The notes beneath the pieces were generated by a model that searched no databases, had not been told where the DNA came from, and saw nothing but the letters and a program-made list of their open reading frames with translations. From contig WJKD01000602.1 of the NCBI GenBank assembly GCA_014729315.1, forward strand, positions 1 to 11,227: DNA of 11,227 bases, read 5' to 3'. Of the stretch, positions 1 to 6,215 are shown piece after piece. This DNA comes from Promethearchaeota archaeon. GTDB lineage: Archaea; Asgardarchaeota; Lokiarchaeia; Sigynarchaeales; SOKP01. Made by a program: the position numbers and the translations under genes. Numbering within the stretch: the stretch's first letter is position 1; each line of letters begins with the position of its first letter.

Positions 1-129
1 ATGCAGAATAGACACTAATATTAGTCCCACAAACATATCAAATGGGCTGAATGGGGTTTCAGACATTGCAACGGAGATCACTCCGGCAAATGCAGCACCT
101 AAAACCGTTACTTTTGTTTGATCCATCAT
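1..129 (-). CDS. Small putative membrane protein, partial (5' end only)
   Basis: Seen: an open frame starts at ATG 129-127 and runs through the left edge, giving 43 residues beginning MMDQTKVTVLGAAFAG and ending at the edge with VSILH. A strong Shine-Dalgarno (AAGGAG) sits 7 nt before the first ATG; a second ATG follows at once. Two apolar stretches are visible, roughly residues 7-22 and 32-42, separated by a short polar and Pro-containing turn (SETPFSPFD). This suggests a small two-helix membrane protein, but the C-terminus is missing. It lies 49 bp after the NACHT gene on the same strand, with no terminator that I can see between them, so co-transcription is plausible. I do not recognise the family. 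It does not look like the DGR accessory protein Avd. It could be a membrane effector, a holin-like protein or an unrelated gene. I am fairly sure it is a gene and unsure of its function. Confidence 0.7.
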   Translation of the reverse strand, partial: MMDQTKVTVLGAAFAGVISVAMSETPFSPFDMFVGLILVSILH

Positions 130-136
130 GGTAATA

Positions 137-142
137 CTCCTT
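137..142 (-). promoter_or_regulatory. Shine-Dalgarno AAGGAG of the left-edge gene
   Basis: The minus strand reads AGAAGGAG, then a 7-nt spacer, then ATG at 129. It is the best ribosome binding site in the window, and it is the main reason to accept the short truncated frame 1-129 as a real gene. Confidence 0.75.
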
Positions 143-178
143 CTAATATGTGATTTTTTGCGCCATTTACAACCAATT

Positions 179-3100
179 TTAATGCTGGACAGAACAGGCG
201 AGACGAAAACCGAAAATATTAATCCGAATGACCGGATGATCGTAAAAACGAACCGCACATCGGAAGTAATGAGTATCATAGTTATTCCATGAGCCACCTC
301 GAAGTACAGTATATTCATGATTGCCTACTAGCCCCCATTCTCCCGCTTCATCATTCACAGGATCATGGCTAAATTCTGATTTTGCATAAAAAATAGACTG
401 TTCATCGATATCAACATCTCTCCAATCTTTGCACCATTCACGAACATTTCCACCCATATCTAATATACCCTCAGCCGTGCAATCATCGGGAAACATCCCA
501 ACCGGTGTGAGTTGTCCCAGCATATTATAGCTTGAACTCGTGATTTTACCATTCGGATCTTCATCACCCCACGGATATTTTTTATACTGCATGCTCGGTC
601 CTTTTGCTGCTCGCTCCCATTGCGCTTCAGTCGGCAAGTCTAAGCCACACCAATTTGAATATGCTTTTGCTTCATACCAGCTGACGCCCACGATTGGTCG
701 GGTTGGGGATTGTAATTGTTGCTCCCAATTTTCTGGCTCTTTAAACTGTCTAAATCCGCCTGCTTTCCAGTAAATTTCTTTCGAATATCCGTCATCTTTT
801 ATGAAGCGTTGATATTGTCCCACAGTCACTAGATAACGGCTGATCTTAAATGCTGAAAGGTGGACTTTGTGAACAGGTAGTTCATCAGGGTTCGCATCAG
901 GATCATAATTCGGAAAATTGGAATTATAGCTCTGAGCGCCCATTAAAAAAGTCCCTGCCGGGATATAAATCATGTTATCTTCATGGAACCGGGGATCGCC
1001 TGCCTGTCCCAGTGCTTCAGCGGCTTCCAGGCGTACTTTTACATCAATATTTTTCGCTTTCTCTTTGTCAAAGATACCCATGACACGGTCCAGCATGGAA
1101 GGGTAGCGGGCGTCTGTGAGTTGATAATCGAATGGAGATAGATCACGCAGCATTGCCCCGATTAATCCCACGCTCCTGGCTTCATCCGTTAGGCTTTTGG
1201 TTTTGGATTCCGTTAAATCCAGCACAGCGAAGAAGAAATTATTCACCTTATCCAAACCTTGGTTATATAATACACCGCCAAACAGTAATAAAACTTCCCG
1301 CCATTCCTGGGAATAAAGGATGTCCGGTTTTATTAGAATCGATTTTTGTTGCTGTTCGGATTTTCCACCCAGTGCCTTCGCAGTCAAATATTCCTGAAAG
1401 GTCAAATGCCAGTAGGAAATCTGGTTGCCTCTGCCGACAATAATGCCGCTGTCCACCTCTTCTTCTGCTAAAAAATTCTCAGCGTTGAAAATCCGTTGTT
1501 CCTCTGTATCCCCTGAAAAATTGGCTTGGATTGCCTCAGCAACCCAGCGGCGTCCCACCTGAGTTTGTCTTCCATCTTTATGTGTCTGCATTGCCAGGGC
1601 AAGGTCTTGCAACCGCTTCACACAGTCTTTGGCACCCATACGTCCCGGACGTTGTTGCCTTGATCGTGACAACCAGGTGATAATCGATTCATACAGGTCT
1701 GCCCGTTGTTCCGGCAGCCTGCTTTCATTCCAGTGTACTACTGCCATTGCCGTCAGCATAACCGGATTGCGGGCAATGCGTCTGATCTCAGACCGGTTTT
1801 GGAGAGCTTCGAGCAATTCATCCAGGTGTTCTTTTGCTTTGGTAGGATCATTATGGTGCAATGCATGCGACCAGTGCATCAGAAAATTTTCAATGGCATC
1901 ATCTTCCAATGCGTCGATGATGTATTGCTGGAAGTCCAGTAAGATTGTGTTGCCCTCATAAGCCTGCGGTCGGCTAGTGACCACAAACCGGCATTTATTG
2001 TATGCCTTAATTGCCCGCGTCACCAGTTCACTCAGTGTTTCCCGCATCTTTCGGTCCGGAGCTTCGTCTAATCCGTCTAATAATAAAATTGCATCCCCGG
2101 AAGTAAGTTTATCCTGAAAAAACTCCCGATCCAGTCCCAGGGTCTGGCAATCGCTTCTATCGGCTAAGAAATGCGGCAACCAAGTGGGATCGGTTTTCAG
2201 TGATGGTCGATCCTTTTCAGAATTCGTGATATGCTCAGACAGCTCGCTCAAGCGGATAAACACCGGAAACGGCGTATCGGTCAAACCCAGCCGCTCTTCT
2301 GCCGTATCCGGCTTTTTCAGCAGCAGCGATTGGCACAGATTGAAAGCGATTCGCCGCAAAAATGTGGTTTTCCCGCTGCCGGGATCACCGATGATAGTGA
2401 CCTGCTTTTCTTTCAGCACGTGATGCAGTTCAATGCGGCGGCTGTGTTCCATCAATTCTTTGTCTTTTTTTCGGGAGCGATCTTTCCCAATATCGCCGGT
2501 TGTGGTCAATGGAATATACAGCTCCTCAATGGGAAATTTATGCGCCTTGCCACTGCTAACCTGCAATCCACGAATGCTAATAAATGCACACTCGTCCTGA
2601 AGCCAGTTGAGATATTTTGTGGGGTCGGAAACAGCTTGCTCCACTGTCTTGAAAGTTGCCGGCTGACGTGATCGCCAATCGAATAAAGCAGCCGTTACCT
2701 TCGTTTTTAAATCTTCCTCTGTCTTGAATGTGTTCCTGACACACACTTTATCAAGCCAACTTTTAAATTCCGGGAACTTTTGTTCAGCTAAATCCACATC
2801 TGCCATTATTGCAGCAACGTTTTTCTTTTCCCGTCGAGCTTTTATAATTCTGAAATCTTCTTTTTTATCTTCTGGCCAGTCATAATCAGAATGAACAAAG
2901 AATGCCAGCACTTCCTTCCCATTAACCGTTGCTCGTTCACATTCCAGCCAGGCAATACTTTTTTTCTCATCAGTCTCCTGATCATCAGGAATCCAGCCAT
3001 AGCGGTAAGCGACAATCACCACTAAAACGTCACACTCATCTACCTTATGCATACATTCTGCTAATGGACGGCGAACGCTTCCGGAAGTGAAATATTCCAT

Positions 3101-3220
3101 CATTACAGGATAGAAACTTGCATGAAAAGCTGCCTCTTTTACAGCTTCACGATATGATTCTAAGTCTTCTACAGTTGATGAGATAAATACTCGTGGCATG
3201 TTTGGAGATTTTTGTAACAT
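179..3220 (-). CDS. DUF4062-NACHT-FGE/lectin-like STAND protein, candidate DGR target
   Basis: A 1013-residue multidomain NTPase of the bacterial NLR-like (STAND/NACHT) kind. Seen in order: a DUF4062-type Rossmannoid domain at about 9-110 (PRVFISSTVEDL; VVIVAYRYGWIP; SIAWLECERA); Walker A GDPGSGKTT 278-286; Walker B LLLDGLDEA 379-387; an arginine-finger/sensor-like VVTSRP 413-418; NPVML 485-489; the NACHT-associated WHLTFQEYL 604-612; one HEAT-like repeat 728-745; an FGE-sulfatase/C-type-lectin-like domain about 748-1012 (YIPAGTFLMG, DLPTEAQWERAAKG, DMGGNVREW, RGGSW, FGFRLAC). Known: NACHT NTPases oligomerise on ligand sensing and trigger a fused effector. Inferred: DUF4062 is the effector and the C-terminal domain the sensor. 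The domain lacks both FGE active-site cysteines, so it probably binds rather than catalyses. Met8 (ATG 3199-3197) is an equally good start because the family motif begins there; neither start has a clear Shine-Dalgarno. It lies downstream of the helicases after a 178-bp spacer. The far C-terminus has a DGR variable-region signature. Confidence 0.93.
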   Translation of the reverse strand: MLQKSPNMPRVFISSTVEDLESYREAVKEAAFHASFYPVMMEYFTSGSVRRPLAECMHKVDECDVLVVIVAYRYGWIPDDQETDEKKSIAWLECERATVNGKEVLAFFVHSDYDWPEDKKEDFRIIKARREKKNVAAIMADVDLAEQKFPEFKSWLDKVCVRNTFKTEEDLKTKVTAALFDWRSRQPATFKTVEQAVSDPTKYLNWLQDECAFISIRGLQVSSGKAHKFPIEELYIPLTTTGDIGKDRSRKKDKELMEHSRRIELHHVLKEKQVTIIGDPGSGKTTFLRRIAFNLCQSLLLKKPDTAEERLGLTDTPFPVFIRLSELSEHITNSEKDRPSLKTDPTWLPHFLADRSDCQTLGLDREFFQDKLTSGDAILLLDGLDEAPDRKMRETLSELVTRAIKAYNKCRFVVTSRPQAYEGNTILLDFQQYIIDALEDDAIENFLMHWSHALHHNDPTKAKEHLDELLEALQNRSEIRRIARNPVMLTAMAVVHWNESRLPEQRADLYESIITWLSRSRQQRPGRMGAKDCVKRLQDLALAMQTHKDGRQTQVGRRWVAEAIQANFSGDTEEQRIFNAENFLAEEEVDSGIIVGRGNQISYWHLTFQEYLTAKALGGKSEQQQKSILIKPDILYSQEWREVLLLFGGVLYNQGLDKVNNFFFAVLDLTESKTKSLTDEARSVGLIGAMLRDLSPFDYQLTDARYPSMLDRVMGIFDKEKAKNIDVKVRLEAAEALGQAGDPRFHEDNMIYIPAGTFLMGAQSYNSNFPNYDPDANPDELPVHKVHLSAFKISRYLVTVGQYQRFIKDDGYSKEIYWKAGGFRQFKEPENWEQQLQSPTRPIVGVSWYEAKAYSNWCGLDLPTEAQWERAAKGPSMQYKKYPWGDEDPNGKITSSSYNMLGQLTPVGMFPDDCTAEGILDMGGNVREWCKDWRDVDIDEQSIFYAKSEFSHDPVNDEAGEWGLVGNHEYTVLRGGSWNNYDTHYFRCAVRFYDHPVIRINIFGFRLACSVQH
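182..300 (-). other. Candidate DGR variable region (VR) at the 3' end of the NACHT gene
   Basis: Codons for N979 to F1003 (286-212) lie between the conserved RGGSW and GFRLAC of the lectin-like fold. Of the 25 codons, 21 end in T or C. The other four are CGA, GCG, CCG and CGG, encoding R987, A989, P996 and R999, the scaffold residues usually kept constant in FGE-like DGR targets. The remaining residues (N, Y, D, T, H, F, C, V, I) are all reachable from AAT/AAC template codons by changing only adenines, and Lys, Gln, Glu, Met and Trp are absent. The inferred template would read roughly WNN(N-rich)RCAVRNNNN, then PNNRNNNNGFR. Known: DGR reverse transcriptases mutate adenines of a template repeat and write it into the 3' end of a lectin-fold gene. 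The template and reverse transcriptase are not in this window, so the call rests on codon pattern and fold only. Confidence 0.55.
187..216 (-). other. Candidate IMH-like adenine-free end of the variable region
   Basis: The coding strand has no adenine for 30 consecutive bases, covering the end of I1002 through most of Q1012, and contains the conserved GFRLAC codons. In DGRs the invariant initiation-of-mutagenic-homology element lies at the 3' end of the VR and is shared by template and target. An adenine-free stretch would also escape mutagenesis. I found no strong hairpin just after it, although some DGRs have one there. Confidence 0.4.
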
Positions 3221-3270
3221 AGTTTAATACCATTTAATGTTCGTTTCTTCTTGAAATTGAGCAACTACAT

Positions 3271-3279
3271 AAGATAGCA
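3271..3279 (-). promoter_or_regulatory. Weak candidate extended -10 element for the NACHT gene
   Basis: The minus strand reads TGC followed by TATCTT, matching the extended -10 pattern TGnTATAAT at the TG and at four of six hexamer bases. A TTGGAA further upstream is too far away (20 bp) to be a good -35. Transcription would start some 40-45 nt before the ATG at 3220. AT-rich spacers produce such matches by chance, so this is only a candidate. Confidence 0.2.
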
Positions 3280-3316
3280 CTAAAAAGCGATGCTGTTTCC
3301 AAATCGGCGACTTGAA

Positions 3317-3349
3317 TTTTGAATCAAGATTACACTGCTGAATTCAAAA
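3317..3349. repeat. 8-bp inverted repeat TTTTGAAT / ATTCAAAA
   Basis: Perfect 8-bp arms at 3317-3324 and 3342-3349 are separated by 17 bp, so their centres are 25 bp apart. A further TTGAAT copy at 3312-3317 overlaps the left arm, giving two direct copies 7 bp apart. It could be a repressor operator upstream of the NACHT gene or a weak transcript hairpin after the helicase gene. The arms contain a single G/C pair each, so a stable terminator is unlikely. Confidence 0.35.
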
Positions 3350-3398
3350 CGAATACTATCTAATAAATTCACTAAATACATCTCTTTTAAGCTTTATC

Positions 3399-6215
3399 TT
3401 AAATTTTCGGTGTTGGCAATGCAATCGAAATTGCCAACACATCAACTGGTAGCAATGGTTCTACTTCTACCTCTGCGCTTTTCACAGCCTTCCTATATTT
3501 TTCATACGATAGCAAAAGATTTTGTGATTTCTGGTTAGCAAAATTGTCTACTTCATTTTCCAGTAAATTAATATTATTAAGCGCATTCCCCAGCCAATGC
3601 TTTTTATCAGCCTCGGATACATTGCCCGTTGGGACAATTGAATAGAATAGTTCTTCTGCTTTTTCCAATGATAACCATTGATGATCTTCAACATTACCTT
3701 CGAATCCGATTATTATCGACTCTTCGGCTAATGAAACATCTCTTATATCTGATTTTTTAAGCAAGAATTTTAGTCGCAGAACCAAGAAAGTAGTTACCTG
3801 ACTGATGAGGTCAGATCTTATAACGCTGGCACGTGCTGAGATATTTCGATTCCCATTTTCATTCAAAGCATTATCAAAAATATATTCTGCTAGCGTGCTT
3901 GTCAAGAAATGATTCCTTGAAATGAGAGAAACATCCTCTTTATTTGGCTGATCAAAAGTGATATGTATATTGCTCATAGAAGCTAATTTTGTGCTTATAA
4001 CCTGTGGTAATCGATTCATATCAACTTTCCAATGACCGTTTGATTTCGTGAGTGGACTATTTAATCTTTTCAAAGATGATTTGACAAATCTCTCCACAAC
4101 TTCGGGACTCCCTAATATTGAATCTGCCTTATCTAATTCTTGAGCAACCTCACCTGGTTTTATTCTGTGATGTGCAAATAGCGTCCTGCTGTTTTTCTCT
4201 CTTTCGGCTGCCCTTTCCCATTTACGATGAACTTCGTTCACTGTAGGATCATTTTCAAATAGGTCTATCTGCGGCTGGTCTTCTATTCTCCAAAAAAGCG
4301 TTTTTAGAACTGCTTCCATTACATTGGCGCTATCCACTGGAAGTGGAACAGATATTCCTAATGATTTATGGATCGATTTTGCCTTCCGCAATAATACATT
4401 TAATACTGTACCGTCTATCAAATTGTCTGCACCGTAAAGTATAACAGTCTTAACGATACCAGATATCTGACCAAATCTATCGACTCTTCCTTCTCTTTGC
4501 TCCAATCTGTTCGGATTCCATGGTAAATCATAATGCAATACTGCATTAAATTTATCTTGTAAATTTATTCCTTCACTCAAACAATCAGTGGCTACCAGAA
4601 TTCGGATGGCAGATTTTGAAAGTTCTTCAATTTTAAGTTCTCTTTCTTCTTCCGAAAGCAATCCTGTTACAGCCACAACGTGTAATTTAGGAAATTCGTT
4701 GCTCAATCTCTCTTTCAATTCTTCAGCGACATATTCAGCCGTTGCCACAAATCGACAGAAAACAATCGGCTTAAAACCATTTTTTAAAAATAATCTGATT
4801 TCTTCTTCGGCTTTGATTATTTTTGAATCATTTTCCCCCTTCAGCCTTTCTGCCCGTTTAGCAAATTCATTAAGCTTTCGTTTTTCATTATCAGTTATAC
4901 TACCCTGTCTTTCACTTATAATATGTGAAGGAACACCATCCACTATGGATTCCAAATCTGTTGGATCATATAAGTCTGCTGAATAATCTATCTCAATATT
5001 TGTTTCTTCGTCACTGGATAAGCGATCAAGTCTTGCCTTGAGTGCCGCTTGTGCAGCTCTGGGACTGGACATCACACAACGGAGCAGCGCTAAAGCAGTC
5101 CAGTATCTAACGCGTTTTCTATAAACTTGTTGACTGGGATCTTCGGCAACTAATTCCTGGGCGAATTTATAAACATCACGGAATAAATCTTTGTAAGATT
5201 CGGATAACAAATAAGAAACCTCGAAGGAGTCACGCTTTGGGAATTTTGTCTCGATACCCATCCATTGCACGACATCAGCTCTTCTTCTTTGAATGAAATG
5301 TTGGGCTAATTTCTCACGAGAACTTTTGTCAATAGATGCTAAATCAAACTTACCAAACACCGGTTTTATCATACCCAACAATGATAAGAATGACGCTTCG
5401 ACACCGCTATGCGGAGTTGCTGTTACGAAAATCATGTTTTTCGATTGATCGTTTGCCAAAGCTGAAATGAACTCATGTCTTTGTTGCTGTGAGGCTGACT
5501 GCCCTACAGGTTTTGCACATCCATGGGCTTCATCAATAATAATCAGGTCAGGTGAATGGATTAAAAAAGAATCTTTTCGTCTCTGAGATTTTACAAAATC
5601 AATGCTGCAAATGATATTTGGGTAATATTCAAAAATGCTCAAATTTGCTCTTGGCAGATCTCTTTCAAGTCTTGCTAAAGTGTTTGTCCGCACAATCTTC
5701 GCATCAATATTAAATTTATCAGCAAGTTCTTTTTGCCATTGATCACATAGATTTGGGGGACAAAGAACCGCTAGCCTGTTGACAACACTGCTATCTAATA
5801 GCTCTCTTGCTATGAGTCCTGCCTCAATTGTTTTGCCGATACCGACATCATCGGCAATTAGCATTCGTACTGGTTCTAACTGCAGCGCCATAAGCAATGG
5901 AACGAATTGATATGGTCTGGGGCGAAAAGACAAATGCCCCATTGATCTGAATGGTCCTGCGCCATGTCTTAATAATAATCGAGATGCATCCCGTAATAAT
6001 TTAGCTGATTCAAAATCTCCGAGATCGTCTACATTTGGCAGTGGGAAAGTTGACGGAGAAATCCCTTCTCCTTCGAGCGGCAAAAATACTGCGCAGGAAT
6101 CACTCTCGATCCCTGTCAATGGACGAAGATTTAGTATCTCGTCACTATTCGAAGGCATTATTATCCACTCGCGACCTCGAAATTTTACTATTGAACCGAC
6201 AATAATTTTATTCAT
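3399..6215 (-). CDS. SNF2/RapA-type helicase (DrmD-like), defence-associated
   Basis: A 938-residue superfamily 2 ATPase that probably translocates on double-stranded DNA. Seen: an N-terminal region with VKFRGREWIIMPS at 10-22 and GAGPFRSMG at 85-93; the SNF2 N-lobe with DDVGIGKTIE 122-131 (motif I), CPPNLCDQW 152-160 (Ia), DEAH 228-231 (II) and TATPHSG 265-271 (III); a long insertion; the C-lobe with FCRF 486-489, ATDCLSEGINLQ 542-553 (V) and NRLEQREGRVDRFGQ 569-583 (VI); then some 350 further residues without a recognised motif. All ATPase motifs look intact. Length and N-terminal style match DrmD of class 1 DISARM and RapA-like defence helicases. The ATG overlaps the stop of the upstream helicase as ATGA (6212-6215), and GGAG lies 10 nt before it, so the two are probably translationally coupled and work together. 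Inferred role: remodelling or tracking along foreign DNA for the partner enzyme. I assign no gene name because the rest of DISARM is not seen. Confidence 0.92.
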   Translation of the reverse strand: MNKIIVGSIVKFRGREWIIMPSNSDEILNLRPLTGIESDSCAVFLPLEGEGISPSTFPLPNVDDLGDFESAKLLRDASRLLLRHGAGPFRSMGHLSFRPRPYQFVPLLMALQLEPVRMLIADDVGIGKTIEAGLIARELLDSSVVNRLAVLCPPNLCDQWQKELADKFNIDAKIVRTNTLARLERDLPRANLSIFEYYPNIICSIDFVKSQRRKDSFLIHSPDLIIIDEAHGCAKPVGQSASQQQRHEFISALANDQSKNMIFVTATPHSGVEASFLSLLGMIKPVFGKFDLASIDKSSREKLAQHFIQRRRADVVQWMGIETKFPKRDSFEVSYLLSESYKDLFRDVYKFAQELVAEDPSQQVYRKRVRYWTALALLRCVMSSPRAAQAALKARLDRLSSDEETNIEIDYSADLYDPTDLESIVDGVPSHIISERQGSITDNEKRKLNEFAKRAERLKGENDSKIIKAEEEIRLFLKNGFKPIVFCRFVATAEYVAEELKERLSNEFPKLHVVAVTGLLSEEERELKIEELSKSAIRILVATDCLSEGINLQDKFNAVLHYDLPWNPNRLEQREGRVDRFGQISGIVKTVILYGADNLIDGTVLNVLLRKAKSIHKSLGISVPLPVDSANVMEAVLKTLFWRIEDQPQIDLFENDPTVNEVHRKWERAAEREKNSRTLFAHHRIKPGEVAQELDKADSILGSPEVVERFVKSSLKRLNSPLTKSNGHWKVDMNRLPQVISTKLASMSNIHITFDQPNKEDVSLISRNHFLTSTLAEYIFDNALNENGNRNISARASVIRSDLISQVTTFLVLRLKFLLKKSDIRDVSLAEESIIIGFEGNVEDHQWLSLEKAEELFYSIVPTGNVSEADKKHWLGNALNNINLLENEVDNFANQKSQNLLLSYEKYRKAVKSAEVEVEPLLPVDVLAISIALPTPKI

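Larger units (their letters stand above)
3221..3398 (-). promoter_or_regulatory. Spacer between the SNF2 helicase and NACHT genes
   Basis: This 178-bp AT-rich gap is the only sizeable non-coding stretch in the window. It holds an 8-bp inverted repeat at 3317-3349 and a weak extended -10 candidate near 3271-3279. I see no G/C-rich hairpin followed by a T-run, so no convincing rho-independent terminator for the helicase gene, and no small ORF with a good ribosome binding site. Its size, against the 4-bp overlap upstream, suggests the NACHT gene may be a separately controlled unit. Confidence 0.45.

Noticed and set aside
148..177. Possible promoter (TTGTAA, 18 bp, TATTAG on the minus strand) for the left-edge gene.
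   Set aside because: The -10 would end just before the Shine-Dalgarno, so transcription would start inside or after it and the message would lack a usable ribosome site. Read-through from the NACHT gene fits better.
2231..2671. 146-codon plus-strand open frame opposite the NACHT domain.
   Set aside because: It lies entirely antisense to an intact gene with clear domain motifs, has no recognisable family features, and is one of many such shadows.
3317..3349. Rho-independent terminator after the SNF2 helicase gene.
   Set aside because: The stem is only 8 bp with one G/C pair, the loop is 17 nt, and no clear T-tract follows on the transcript strand.
4588..4986. 132-codon plus-strand open frame opposite the SNF2 helicase, rich in Ser and Leu.
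   Set aside because: Its Ser/Leu-rich composition is typical of the antisense of a charged coding stretch, and it sits opposite conserved helicase motifs.
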